The notes: generated by a model from the letters alone, not told the origin. Shown: positions 40,000-53,284, counted from the stretch's first letter. The stretch is 64,000 nt of DNA from Arbacia lixula (GCA_963669155.1 OZ022583.1:2402217-2466216); one strand, 5' to 3'. A program made the numbers and translations.

Positions 40000-41050
40000 A
40001 TGCCCTAATTTATGCAACCCTTATTACGTAATGGAACCGTGGCTCTGGCTTGTCCAGTCGAGTGTCTGAGAAGCCGTGTACATGCAGTAGTCTCATTTCG
40101 TGCCCATTTTTGCACACGCTGTTGTTGTGCTTTCATAATTTTAGCATAATCCGTCATTTTGAGAACATTTGGAGACTTTTGATATCAGTTGATGGTATAT
40201 CCGCTGGAATATTGAACGGTTTGATATGATGATTTCTATGTTTGCTGCTATGTTACGCATAGTTGGCGTTTGCAGACGCACGTCTTTAGACAGTGATCGA
40301 TGTCAGTGTCTGTTTCTAGGATGTGTCTGAATTAACTCTGAAGTATTTCCAATGCAAGAATCATCAGGTGTTCTCAGATATCGGGGAGACCAGAAACCAT
40401 CAAACTCTACGTCGCAGTAGAAGGTCGAAGAGGGACGCGTGATTTCTGACCAAACGTCGCGGTTGCTTGGAGGGAATGTTGCTGGCAGGTCAGAACACTC
40501 ATCTTCTAGGTAATGAACTATGATGTAGCTGCTCCTAATGAACTCTGTTTATGATTTACCCACCGCGACTAAAAGCCACATGCACACACCACGCATTCGT
40601 AAACGCACACACAGCGACACTCCCCCCATGTACGTAGGCCGTCTCACCGATGTCAGCGAAATTGGGTCAACGCGAAAGAAGCAAGCAGCTGATTCGCGCG
40701 CTCGAACATTGATCACTTCGTCGTCTGCTCTAATCTGATGATCGCCGAACACTCTCCCCGGTCCTTCTCCAGCTCGACCACCGACCAGGACTTGTTGTCG
40801 CCCTCGTCGTCATCATCCTGATCTTCGTCATCTCCCATCTAGTTTTGGTCCTAGATCAGGGGCAGAGAATGTGGCGACATCAACGGGTTACTTCTCCCCC
40901 TTCTCATCACGTGTTTGCCTTCATCGACGGCATATTAATAACAGGTCGTGAACGGGATTCGGATTTAAGCAACTTTTTAAGTTTACCTGACTATGAATAT
41001 GTTGAGAAGATTGTCGTCAACGCTTTCGCCAGCCGCATGAACTGAGGTAT
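40000..41050 (+). other. Repeat-poor stretch with exon-like signals
   Basis: Unlike its surroundings, this stretch has no microsatellite and a higher GC content. Donor-like sites occur after CTTCTAG (about 40509) and after a stop at about 41046. An open frame ending SLPDYEYVEKIVVNAFASRM (to 41045) looks more protein-like than most here, but I recognise nothing in it. Confidence 0.2.
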
Positions 41051-44000
41051 GATTCTTCCCCTCTTATTTCCCATTCGGGCGTATACCCTCCACCCAGGCC
41101 CAGTTCATTTCATATTCGGCAACACACGTCTTAAATATCAATGGACATATCATGATATTCATACATTTAGTAGTTTCATTACATGCATGCGTACAGTGTC
41201 TAAAATAAACAGCGACTTCAATATGATTGAAAAGAAACATTTATAACTTTCTTATTAGTTGAGCGATTTCTTCACCCTTTGTTTAGTATATTCTTTAATA
41301 CCATTAATTTTGCTTCTTTAATTGTTTTTCTCTCTTTAAAGAGCTGATCTTTAAGTTTGGACGAAATCGGCGTTCAGATACAGTCTTGGTATTGCAAAAA
41401 TGAATTATTTGGTAGATAATTTCGATTCTTGTTTGGGGGTATCAGCGAACATCAACATGATCAAGAAATACCAAACATGAAAAAAAAATAAGGGTAGTAT
41501 ACCAGCAACCTTTTCATATTGATATTTATATTGTGAGCATATTCCTGGCACCCATCCACGTCATTAACTAATTTTAATATTATAAGTGAATGACGTGTGC
41601 AAAAACAAAATTCATTTTTTCTCCGGATGACGGACCCAGCAGTCGTAACGTCGAATCTTATACCGTTTCTTTCTGATATTGAAATAAACCACTAATTTCT
41701 TGCAAAAGTTGCTGCGTTTGTTTTCAGCACATGTTTTCATCTCTCTTTCTCTTTCTGTTTCTCCATAACTACTTTATGAGTAGCTCGTAACTTTTCATAT
41801 ATTTCCATTTCATCTCTTTGGTTCTCGTCGTTTCACTATCAATCCCGAAAACGAACGCGTCTATACGTGGGATAGAATAAAAATGAATTCAGCTCTTCCT
41901 TTTATCTCTTTCCTTTCCCATTTTTCTTCTCCCATAAGTGGGTCAAAATTAATGTCCTGAAAGAATGTAAGCTTTTACTGGTTCCTAATTATACTCTCAG
42001 CATGGAAGTATGATACGAATATTCGAAATGCAGTGATATCATTTATAGGTCGGGTCTAACAGTTGTCCTTATTGTCTGATCGTTACTAGGGATAACCATG
42101 GGATAACTATACTGTGCTAGTATTCACATGCGCACTCATGCACCTAATAAGGTATACCTCCTTGTTTTTATTGGTACGTTACCAATATGCTTCTTATTAA
42201 TGTCAACACAAAAAAAGGAACGTGGACCTGGAAGTGTCTAGTCCAACTAGAAATAAAGAATTGATTTCAGTTCGCAATAAGGAGGCCTAATATCAGTAGC
42301 AAACAAAATGTTGAAAAGCAAATTGATATTTTGTAAAAAAATAAATAAAAAATAATAATAATAATAAAAAGAATTAATAGCGACATGATGGATATGCGAT
42401 GTACAACATGTTCATGTAAGGTGGCCAAACACATCGATTTGTTTATGGTCAGAAAGAGAGGGTTGATTCGACAGTGTGCGATTGCATTGTTATGTGGTCC
42501 ATCGTACTACTGGGTCCATGGTCCAACTGTTGAATTGTTGTTGTTTTTTTCGGGTAACTGTTACATAACGCAGAACATTCGTAAACACAGCCATTCGACG
42601 CAGCCGTTATAATACATCAGTACATGTCGAAGTGGACAGTGGACTGTCCTTCTATGAGGGCTAAATACATATATATAAAAAAAAAACCGGTATGTCGTTT
42701 GATTGTGAACGGATATGGATGACTTCTCTTGCAAACATAATACAAACTCATGAGATGTTCTGCTCACCGGGCGAGACCTCGTTGGTAGTCACGTTTCGTC
42801 TGCCTGCGCGTGCTGGCTAGCTAGTCTCATACGCAGACCTAATAGCGACATATCCGGAAAATATATGTTTATTCAAATCTGACGTTCAAGACGTCCCAAT
42901 TACAAGCGCATATAATACTAATTGCTTGTGTAGTTTACTTGATTCAGATTCACTGACTAAATAAATGTCTGTCTGATCATCATGTAAGGATTTGTTAGCT
43001 AAACCAACGAAGGCAGTTCCATTATTGCCTTATATGGCACGACCATATCGCTCGCTTGACGATTGATCGAGTCAATACAAATTGCGTAAAAAATGAGACA
43101 GAATGTTAGCCTGGCTTCCAGGCTGTCGGGAATTTCTTATCCGAACTCTACAATAAATGCGTCAGGCTGCAGTAGACTAATCAGTGAAAATTCCGTCTCG
43201 GTTTTTGACTGAGAAAAGAGGAAAATGATCAATCGCCTAATGTTGAACTAGGACTGCTAGACTAAAATCATTGTTTCAGTTTGGATTCATTATAAATGCC
43301 CAACACTCTGGAATGCATGCTACTAGTGTGCTTAGGGTGTGCGTAGTCTTCATAGCCTCAGACTCGTTACTTGATCAAACAAAGCTGTGCTAATGAGCTG
43401 CGTGTATGTAATACTCGTGACGAAAGTTGCGTATGATCGCTCGCATGTTCGTCAATTGAAGGACGTACGGCGACATTATTCAAGAATAATACAACAGTGC
43501 GTTTGATGAAGATAGCACTATTAATAGCAGCTTCGGTAATCGCTTCATACAAACAATGGAAAAATATGGAATGTTGATAGGCTGCACTGCAGAGTTCTGC
43601 TTTTAGCGACGAGCTCTTTCAATTCCATTTGTCAGGGACATGTTGCATATAGGCTTTCAATTGTTGTAGCTTACCATCAATGGTGACTACCATGGCAACA
43701 GCCAATGATCTCTCAGTATTGTACTTGTTGCCATGGCAGTTACCATCAATGGTGAGTTACAATAATTGAAAATCTTAAAGCAACATGTCCTAGGGGATGA
43801 TTGCCAATAAAGGATGAGCACAGAGACAGGCGTTCATCGTCATACCCATCGTCCAGTTGACGCATCTTCGCCGCCTTGTTCCTGTCCATAGAGGGTTTAA
43901 GATTTCAAGTATCTCTGTTTGAAGATTGAAGTTATTGAAGTGGGAAGTGGGAACAGCACATCTATATTAGTACGAATCAATTTCAGAGCTTTCATCACAG

Positions 44001-45575
44001 ATTTGGCTTTCGTGATTTCATACATGCACATTTGGCAAAAGTGTGGAAAAGAGGCCATTTTATGAGTCGTTACATAAGAGGGATTAACGTAGATTAGGCA
44101 CCATTGCATTAGAGGCTAGAAAAGGGTTGTAATCGTTCAAAAGTTGTGTTTCCCCTAAGCAAGTGTGCTGTAAAAACCACGGTTTTTCGAAGAAAATCGG
44201 AATTTCATTGACTGTTAAATTTCAAATCGATTTTGATTTATCTTCCAAAATTCTAGTTTAGTACCTTTGTATTGGTGAAATAACTATTATGGAAGTTGTG
44301 AAGCCCGAGTAAATACGTTACACAACATATAGTCTTGGCTACATCGAACAATACTGATTGCGTAGATGACAAACTATCGAAACTAATTCTGGTATGTTGT
44401 GGCCGTTATGTGGGCTTTCAATAAGCCAGGTAACCCTATAATACAATAATTACCGTCTCCTCTGGGGAGGTGGGGCTGGGGAGGGGGGGGGGGGCGGCCG
44501 GGGCGGTTTAATCTCGGGATGGAGCCCTCTGTAACATTTTTTAGTTTCCTAAACGTCCAGCACTTGGGTCAGGAGAATGGAACCGAGGTCGGTCTTTCTC
44601 CTGGAAGAATAGAAAGCTGTCCCAGAACCACGAACCTCATGATCCTGCATGCCACACGGGCGATGCATGGTCGTGCATGGCGAAACATGCGGTCTTCATG
44701 ATAGAGCTCATTTGCATATAACTGCCAAAGCAAATTATGTGGGTTATAATCATGTGATGTCGGATCTCCCACAGCGCCCACCAGCCATTCCTTCGCGCAG
44801 AATTCTGATAACGGTCTGGTGATGACCACGCCGCTCTACACATGACTTGGTACCAGCAATAGATAGGGGCATAAAAGAAGAGCCATGCGATTATGTAATC
44901 CCGTCCTTGCTTTGATCGCCTGTTTTTAGTCGCGTTATTCAGACCCATGTTTAGGTGATATTCGCTCGTTCTCGAAGTGTAGGTGATCATCAGAATTGTC
45001 CAAGTCATGGCTTTTGATATAAGCATGGGCTCTATAGTAAACGCTGCGGTCCATCCTTTGTGGGAGATATTACAGGGTTCTACATTGCCACGACTGTCAC
45101 TGTGACTGACTGGGGTCCATGATAAAAAAAAAAAAAAAACTAATGGTAAAGTTTGTGGATGATACCGTGCAAAAGAATTTAATCACCGATTACCTTCTAT
45201 TATTAATATAATAACAGCGGTGTGTATGTCTGGGTGTACTTTTATGGCCACGGTCTTGTTGGCACAAAATGTGAGTACATGTATTAAATGTTTTGGTCAG
45301 TTCTCGCAGATGATAGGATCCATGATAAGATAGCGTTTGCTCTCTGGCGATAGCGATGCACCCAGTGCATCCATATTGAACCCCTGAGAGAGTGCACGAG
45401 GCGTCCCATGCGGGTTGCTATTTACGATCTATAGTTTGTGCAGGTCCCTCTCTCTGCCATGTCTCTTGTATTAACACGCAGAGGTGATTGATTACTGAGG
45501 GAAAGCAACAAACTGGGAGACCAGTGGGTCTGAATTGGTCCGTTTATGTTGACACATGATATGGTGCTCTCACGT
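41051..45575. other. Gene-poor stretch
   Basis: G run near 44484-44495, short AT triplet run near 42345-42367 and the hairpin at 43.7 kb. Nothing else recognised. Confidence 0.5.
43671..43755. repeat. 85-bp hairpin-forming repeat
   Basis: TTACCATCAATGGTGA stands at 43671-43686 and 43740-43755. Because ACCATCAATGGT is nearly its own complement, the outer copies also pair. CATGGCAACA at 43691 and TGTTGCCATG at 43726 form an inner perfect stem. Confidence 0.75.
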
Positions 45576-45579
45576 CATT

Positions 45580-45835
45580 GTCATCATCACTATTATCATC
45601 ATCATAATCATCATCATCATCAAGACCACCCTTACCACCGTCATTATTGTTATCATCATCACCATCATCACCACCACCATAATCATCATCATCATCATCA
45701 TCCATCATCGTTATTCCCATCATCATCACCATCGATCCGTCATCAATCATCACCATCGTCATTAAAACCATCGTCACGCGCCTTACTATTGAGACTAGCA
45801 GGGTGTGTGTGTGTGTGTGGGGGGGGGGGGATAAT
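45580..45835. repeat. (CAT)n tract with GT and G run
   Basis: Imperfect CATCAT/CACCAT triplets to about 45770, then (GT)n and a G run near 45808-45830. The His-rich frame is an artefact. Confidence 0.9.
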
Positions 45836-46800
45836 TGACACATCTCAGAAACCCACAACCTATACTTTGATCCCTCCCAACCGCATTCACCACGAAAACG
45901 GTTTCCCGTTGCCGCTCAGCTCGGGGAGATTTCCCGCCGCGGCATATGGACAGCAGTATGTCCGCATTTGCCAGCGGCATGCAGCGACAAACCGCTTCCG
46001 TTTTGCGGAGATTCGTAGAGGGCCTCCTGTGTCTCCACAGATGAATTGCAAGGTGCAGACCTGTACTATTCAGGGCGTGTGACTAACATCGCGGGGGCGG
46101 AAAGGACGCTTCTGTTAACTGTCAGACAGTACTAGTGGCGGATGGATAAACATTTGCATTGATGGTGCATAGTGCGTACCTCCTTTAACATTTCCTATGT
46201 GATCGGTAGTGGTGCATATCGCACACCCGCTTCTACGGTACCAGCAACGTGCTCATTGATGATGCATATACCTTCGCCACTTTTGGACAGCGCGGCGCCA
46301 TGTTGTCCGGCGGTGGCGGATGGATATGCATTTCAGTTTTCATGTAAAATCTGATTGGACGGTTGCCAAAGGTGAGCATTCACGGTGTGTAAACCTGTCT
46401 CAATGTTGGAAGAAGATACAAAGAACCAATGATAAGCTGTTTTGGAATCACATCATGGTTAGACCAAGGATAGCTCGCTCTAAACACGGATCTAGTCGAC
46501 AATATATACGGTCCATGTTTTATACATCCTTGCTTAGACAGTCCATTGTTATTTTGTATATAGTGATTCAGTGTATGTTCACGGATTTGATGTATGCTAT
46601 TAATGTAGTGCCGTATCACATTAAGATGTTGTTAGAGACTGGTGGAGGTGAAAGAGGGCGTGTCTTTCACTATACCGTCTCACTGCAGAGCTGGCGGAAA
46701 TAGAGTTTGCTCCCGGTCCAAACATCAGTTGCTTTTATTCAAAAGGAGTAAAGGCAGAGAAATAGGTTTTTGAAAAGTCTGAAGTAAAGTACTAACTTTT

Positions 46801-46804
46801 TACA

Positions 46805-46853
<49 letters not shown>

Positions 46854-46975
46854 AACGCACCCCATACAATACACATACATACACACACTATACACACATA
46901 CACACATATACATATACACATAAAGACACTTACACGCACATAGACATACACACACACCTCACTTTACACAAACAC
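46801..46975. repeat. (CA)n and CATA-rich repeat
   Basis: (CA)n at about 46803-46851 followed by imperfect ACACATA units. Confidence 0.95.
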
Positions 46976-47429
46976 ATATACATGTACATACATAGTAAAG
47001 GTACGTACAAACTGCAGCATTTCACTGAATTGTCTTTTTTGCAACATGCAGTGGGGAAGCTATATGGTTACTCCGAAAGAAAATACCAGCACGTATGATA
47101 ACAATCAGCACCTGTCGTCGAATATTCAATTGCATATTCCATTAGAGCAGAACAACTTTGCATTTCCACGGACCGACTATCAAGATCAGACTTAAATAGA
47201 CCTTACACTTCTTTCTGAGACAAAACTATGTGGGGGGGAGGGGGGGGGGGGGCTGCACGTCACGACCACTAGAGTTGTTGTGTTATTATACTCCAACTGA
47301 TTGTTTTCCAGAGAATGTGAACAGAAAATCTGGTTGCCATGGTGATGCTTATTGCCGGACTGAGTATTTGTGAGTGTTTGGAAAGAAAGCAACATTATAA
47401 CATGTTTTATGTATCACCCACATCCCTGC

Positions 47430-47587
47430 TTTCCATAGGTTCCATCCATGTAGGCTTCTATTTAAATGAGTTACGCATTATTTTGGTTGAATTAGGTGTA
47501 AACTTGGCCTTTACTCCCACGTGCGTGGTTTTTCATAGGCTTCTTCGATGTAGGCTTCGAGTTAAACGAGGCATACATTATTGTGAT
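47430..47587 (+). repeat. Tandem duplication with 100-bp period
   Basis: TTCCATAGGTTCC..CATGTAGGCTTC..TTAAA.GAG at 47430 recurs, diverged, as TTTCATAGGCTTC..GATGTAGGCTTC..TTAAACGAG at 47530. No coding signal. Confidence 0.75.
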
Positions 47588-48165
47588 TTCATTTGTTTAA
47601 ACGAAACCGTCTAAACTTTAATTTATACAGTCATGCCCTGTTCGGACGACATGTCTTTTCCTTATCATCCAAACTCGTTATGATTGATCAGTAAAATTAC
47701 TCGCTGGAGTAATTATTCGACATTAAGCATAATTATTGTTAGGAGTAAACTAGTAACATCAAATAGTTTTCTTGAACCATTATTCTCAATGTAGCTCGTT
47801 GTTTTATCCCGCATTAAACAACACTCCGTGCCGTTATTGAAACATATATAATAGCTTCATGTCTCTTGATAAGGCAGTAATAATACATTCCATTATCTAG
47901 CTCGGTTTTATGATCAGGAGAGATAGGGAGAGAATGGGAGGCAGAGCGAGAAAGAGCGGAGAAAAAAAAGAGAATACGGCAGATAATCATTATTCGCTGA
48001 TTGTCGTGATTGTGGCTGATTTTGAAGCGTTGGGATTTGGGGGAGGTTCTTTGACTTAATTACGCTGCCAGTGGGAGTAAAGTGTGAATTAATCGCACTT
48101 CGCGCCTTGCGTCACCCCTCCCTCCACTCCTCCTCACGCCCCCCCCCCCCCTCCATTTTCTATCA

Positions 48166-48497
48166 AATCCCCTGACAGGAATGATCTAGTTATTGTGACC
48201 TAAAATCAAAGATGGAGCCGTGGTCAATACGACCAAAGAATCCTAGCAAAATTATGAATAACGCCACGCACAGTATGGACGGAAGACTCCCCGGTGCCTA
48301 TGTTATGTTCGCTTGTGTATGATTCTCCTGTGAATCCTCTGACAAGAATGGCCTAGTTATTGTGACCTAAAATCAAAGATGGAATCGTGGTGATAACGAC
48401 CAAAGAATCTTGGTAATATTTACATATGAAAGCACCACGGACAGAAAGGACGGAGGTCTCCCCGGTGCCTACGTTATGTTCGTGATTTTCCTGTGAC
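48166..48497 (+). repeat. Tandem duplication with 167-bp unit
   Basis: Units at 48166-48332 and 48333-48497 share GTTATTGTGACCTAAAATCA, AAGATGGA, CGACCAAAGAATC, CTCCCCGGTGCCTA, GTTATGTTCG and CCTGTGA. They differ at scattered points and small gaps, so the duplication is old. Confidence 0.9.
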
Positions 48498-50137
48498 TAG
48501 CGTAGCAGAGAAAATAATATCTAGGTCATCGATTATGTCGATACACTTCTGAATCTATAACATTTTGGAGGCATACCCGGTATGATATGGGAATCGTTAC
48601 ATTTAAGGGGGGGGGGGGAGTAATTGAGCAAGATCTATTCAAATCAAATGCATGGGTGTCAGTGCCAGGGATATTCATAGCCATTTACCTGGTTAATGGA
48701 ACCTCGTGTCCATCTCCATTTCTTTCCCACCCCGCCCCTATCCCTTTCTCACACCCTTCCCGCCCCCCCCCCCCCGCCCCGTCCCACTCCCCAAACATAC
48801 CACCTACTTTCCCCATTCTCATGAAAACATTGGCTGAGGATTTTAAGTCTCATTATGAGCAGGCAAGGAAAATTCTGACTAATGATTACTCTCTGGGGTC
48901 TGAGAAGGGTCACACCATTTTAACCCAAGGTGTGGGGAGTGATTGTTGCAGCATTACCTTAGTGATTAAAATTTGGACAATAGACAGTCGGCACTCGTTG
49001 ATGACGCTATGGGTTTGACAACAGGGGATATACAAGCGGCTTTCTCCGTCTCTAATCCCGAGATGGCTTTTATATCGAAATCACTCCCTTGGTAAACGGT
49101 AGGAAAAACAACATACACTTGAAGTATTGCGCATTAATCTTATTTAATCAGAAGTAGTTTTCCTGAAGAGGTCGCCAATCCTTCGGTTCCCCGCTAAGTC
49201 CAAAGACACAAAGCCCAATATCCAGGAATCAAACATGTATATCTCTTTCTTTTTCGCTAGGCTTAAATTGGTAATTAAACTTTGGGAGAAGACATCAGAG
49301 CTAATAGGAAGGAGATGAGTGTCTGAAATGGTGACTGGTACGAACTTCTGTTCAAAAGCACACGCACACGCACCCCAAACAGTTGTCATATCGGGGCCAG
49401 TAACCAGGTGAAAAGGTCGCCATATTGAATGTCTTCTGCCAAGTTTTCGATTGAAAAACGACTCTTCATACTGGCGTGTTAACGCGATGATAACAACGTG
49501 ATCATTACACCAAGACCTGCTAACAAATTAAAGTTGATGGGGAAGGAAATTGATGAGGCTAGGACAATGTAGAGAAAGGAATCGATGTCGATGATCGATA
49601 CATGCATGCATAAGTTAAATGATCATGACGGTGATGTTTAAGGTGAAAAGAAATGTCGCGATGGTTATTGTTGATCTTAAAATATGATCACTTTACCGCC
49701 CAGAAGTACAGCTCTCCCATGATCATCGACTTACGTCTGGTTGTTACCATGGTTTTTAAGAGAAAGAATGTTTGATTGTGCATTCTTCTGCCTGTTGCGC
49801 AGTGAAAGCGCACGTACATGGACATAATTATACTCCTTATCAGGGGACGGGGGAGGGGTGAACATATGAATTTGTGCAATTTGTACTCAAGAAATACTGA
49901 AAGCTAATGACATTCTGGACAAACCGTGAAGACTTGACCCGATTTATTGAACTGGTGGCGCTACGAACTATTGACACACAAGTCATGATATAACATACTT
50001 GAACATATTTTGTTATGTTGTATGTATGTACGTATGTAACGGAAGCAGGGACGAGGTAGTTGTTTGCTCTGTGAGCACGAGTATGAACTTTCTGAAGGTT
50101 GTGATCGATTTCTTCCAAAAGTGTCGATACACATATA

Positions 50138-50283
50138 CAACGCCCGAGTGGCGGGTGGGGTCCCAGGGCGGTGGTGTTCGTGCCCCAGATTCCGGTTGGG
50201 CGGGGCCATTCGTACCGATGTGTACCCGGGGCCTTTTGTGCGAGGGCGCAATGACTCAACCACTGAGCCGCTATAATGGGTAT
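50138..50283 (-). mobile_element. Possible tRNA-derived SINE
   Basis: On the minus strand TAGCGGCTCAGTGGTTGAGT resembles a tRNA A box, and about 45 bases on CGGTACGAATGGCC is a poor B-box match. The block is GC-rich against AT-rich flanks. It does not fold as a good tRNA, so a decayed SINE is more likely than a tRNA gene. Confidence 0.3.
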
Positions 50284-50765
50284 TGTCTTCACTCGCGCTG
50301 GATCGGTTCTTACGCAGAATGTGAAATCGCAAATAAAGGCGTTACATGTGTATGAGTTTGTGTTTAGGTTTATTCCAGTGATCATAATTATCATATTGTG
50401 AGATTGTGACTAACTTATTTGTGACTTGTAGATGAAGTAAACTTTTGGAGTTTGTGCGCGCATATGAGCCTTCAGTGGATATTCTGAGGTTGTCTTTTGT
50501 CTTGTCTTTGTTGCCTCGGCCCCAGCCCTTTCGTGACTCACCCAGTCACGGTAGTAACTCCGCATCACGGTACCATGCAAGCTACCGCTCCATGGGATTA
50601 ACGTGTGCATGCATGAATGGCTCAGTCACTCTGTTTATACTTGTGACCAATCACAATAAGCCGACGAATTTTCCCTGCCGTCGTAGTAAATTTACAAACA
50701 AGTATGTTTGTTGTTGTTGTTTTCTCGGAAGTTCACGTAAGAAATAGTAGGGGCTGGGCCCGATT

Positions 50766-50903
50766 TGTCCTTTGACTTTCGGCAGGAGCCGAGCGTGGAT
50801 CACAAACAGGAGTATATAAGACGAAGGATGTATAAACTATACACGCTTCATACATCCTTGACTCTTAAGACTTAGCCGACTTGGATAAGGTCCTGAGAAG
50901 AAG
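50766..50903 (+). promoter_or_regulatory. Candidate TATA promoter and first exon of the receptor
   Basis: TATATAAG at 50813-50820 is a strong TATA box. Start sites would fall near 50840-50850 (CTTCATAC). AAG|GTGAGA at 50901-50909 is a good donor, so a noncoding exon of about 55-65 bases is possible, spliced to the coding exon about 3.5 kb away. TGTCCT-T-TGACTT at 50766-50778 is, on the other strand, a DR1 of two NR half-sites, each one base from AGGTCA. All of this is inferred from motifs. Confidence 0.4.
50824..50859. repeat. 10-bp perfect inverted repeat across the likely start site
   Basis: AAGGATGTAT (50824-50833) and ATACATCCTT (50850-50859) are perfect complements with a 16-base spacer. 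The right arm would lie in the 5' end of the transcript; the left arm sits between TATA box and start. It could bind a dimeric factor or be chance. Confidence 0.55.
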
Positions 50904-51299
50904 GTGAGACCGTGTCTAGTGAGGATTCTTCAAGGAAGATGCGGTGGGGATCCCATTGTCACGATCGTCTGGTCCTTTTTTGCTGCCCTTCTGTCTCCGT
51001 CAGGAGCGTGTTTTTTCGTCAGGAGATTTGTTGCCTGGCTTGATCTTAATATATGTTGGAGTGTACTAACAACTACCGCCGCCATCCTTCATTATTGATC
51101 ATAATTGTTATGCTGTTTTTGGACCATGCCACGGTGAGTTACTCGAGCATGTTTCTAACTATCAAAGCACAGGCAAGGTGATATGACCCTTTTGAAGGCA
51201 GATTATGTATATTGGTGAGCTCATGATATAATATATACAAGAACATATCGTTTTGATGGGTTTTTTTTCGGAATGTAGGAGTCAAAAGATTATCTCTAA

Positions 51300-51565
51300 G
51301 GGCCCGTATTCTGAACGGAGGTCTAGCTTGAACAGGGGTTTCGCGCAAACAATGTACTAAACCTGGACAAACTTTATAGGGCGCAAAATAATCATCTGAT
51401 GATGTCACAAAATCATTGATTTTCATCACAGAATCACAAAAGTGGGTGATTTCAATAATTTGCTGTAATCATTATGAAGACAAACTAAATATTTATTAAT
51501 AATTGCGAGGGCCAAACCAATTACATTGAATCAATCGTAATGCTTCATGTTGTTTTATTTGGCGT
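51300..51565. mobile_element. GGGCCCGTATTCTGAA-type MITE, left part
   Basis: Begins GGGCCCGTATTCTGAAC; then ACTAAACCTGGACAAAC, the inverse of the terminus at 17817. A body follows with the sequence of the 17650 copy (CATCTGATGATGTCAC ... CATGTTGTTTTATTT). The right end appears lost. The two copies together show a terminal-inverted-repeat element of about 0.3 kb. Confidence 0.65.
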
Positions 51566-52369
51566 CCCATAGATGTGTAGTACACGTTATGTTGGACCAC
51601 CATTGTGAATTTAGGGCAATGGGTTTGACTTGTACATTTCACTCCGACAAAGTGAGTATGAACATCACAATTAAAAAAAATCGACTTAATCAGATTCAGA
51701 CTGTAAGCAGGAATATATCATGTCAGGTTTGGGATTGATTCTGAACATGATAAGCGTAAATTGCATATACGATGGCTATTTTCAGGTTTTGTTAGGTTCA
51801 ATCGCATTCGAAGAATTTTGTCTGCAAATGAAGGTCTCTGTAAAAACTTAATTTGCAACGCGATCGAGACGTGCGTGGAATACTGATTATTGAAATGTTG
51901 TTTCTTCTTGCTAACTTTTATATAAAGACAAGGGTTGAATGTTTCATAATCAAAGAAAATAGAGCAAGAAGGTTGTTGTGAGAATTCTATAAAATCGCCA
52001 TTTTGTCACCCTTGGCACAGTTCTTAGAGCCCAGCCGAGGAGAATTGAAGACAACGAATAGCGCAAATGAGTTCCTTCTCACAATAGTGACACGGGTATT
52101 GTCAGTCAAGAGTACCTTGTGCCCTAGCTTCCCTGAGCGTAACGACATACCATTGTGTCTTCTCGTGATCAAAAGTCTTGAGACCCACGTGGGTTGGGAT
52201 GAGTAGGTTAGCAATATCGCAACTATACATTCGCGGATGATGCAGTGTTAATACAAGTACCTACTTGTTCATCACTTCAAATATGATTTGCTTGCGTCCC
52301 CGAACGACAACACAATAACCCGCGACACGCTAATTATTCTCCTCATTTTCTTTTCTTGTTGGTCTGTTC

Positions 52370-52558
52370 CTTCTTCTTCTTCTTCTTCTTCTTCTTCTTC
52401 TTCTTCTTCTTCTTCTTCTTCTTCTTCTTCTTCTTCTTCTTCTTCTTCTTCTTCTTCTTCTTCTTCTTCTTCTTCTTCTTCTTCTTCTTCTTCTTCTTCT
52501 TCTTCTTCTTCTTCTTCTTCTTCTTCTTCTTCTTCTTCTTCTTCTTCTTCTTCTTCTT
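52370..52558. repeat. (TTC)n array, about 63 units
   Basis: 189 bases of uninterrupted CTT/TTC, the longest pure array in the window, between the candidate receptor promoter and the first coding exon. In the sense transcript it would be UUC-rich. Confidence 0.97.
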
Positions 52559-53084
52559 TTCTAGTTCTACTGCCGTTTCTTGTCCATATTGTGATCCACA
52601 ATTACATGATCGGTTTCTGCTGTCGTGTAGTTGGTACAGTATGTATTACAATCTATGTACAGTATAGACAATATGGTATGACAGTACCATATGAACATGG
52701 ACCCATGGTATGATCATAAAGCTGTCACAGCTCATGGTATGATATCCGTTGAAAGAACGATAGTTATGATGTCCTAGAAACGACGGAACATCATTTCTTT
52801 CGGTAAAACGAGGAAAAATCCTGTATTATTGTAATGATATGATATGATAGACAGCTAGGAGGGATGCGTTGACTTGGTGCTTGGCAGGCTCAGGTCAATG
52901 ATAGTTCAGATTGATAAATGCGCGGTGTTACGTAATCGCTTTGACAGAGTGGGAGGAAGACGCGGCTGTGAAGGCCCCCGTCTCACCCGGTATGAGAGGT
53001 CCCATGGACCCTGGACGAGCCGGCCAGGGGAAGTGACACACCGGGCTGCATGGCCTCTACTCGGGAGGTTCCTACCCTTCTATC

Positions 53085-53284
53085 TATCTCTATCTCTTTC
53101 TTTCACTCCCCCCCCCCCCCTTTCACTCTTTCTCTCTCACACTCTGCTGTCGTTAACGCCTCCTTTCAAACCCCTTCCCCTCTTCCTCTCCCTCTCCCGC
53201 TATGTCTCTCCTTCTCTGTCTCTTTCGCTCTTTCTCTCTCACACACGTACATACATACGCACACACACACACACACACACACCT

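Larger units (their letters stand above)
45840..50137. other. Gene-poor stretch with two tandem duplications
   Basis: C or G runs near 47230, 48140, 48608 and 48764, the CA array and the two duplications listed separately. No supported exon. Confidence 0.5.

Noticed and set aside
50138-50283. tRNA gene
   Set aside because: The A-box-like word is present but the B box is poor and no cloverleaf can be drawn; kept only as a possible SINE.
52272-52713. Glu-, Ser- and Phe-rich frames over 100 codons
   Set aside because: They read the (TTC)n/(GAA)n array in different frames.
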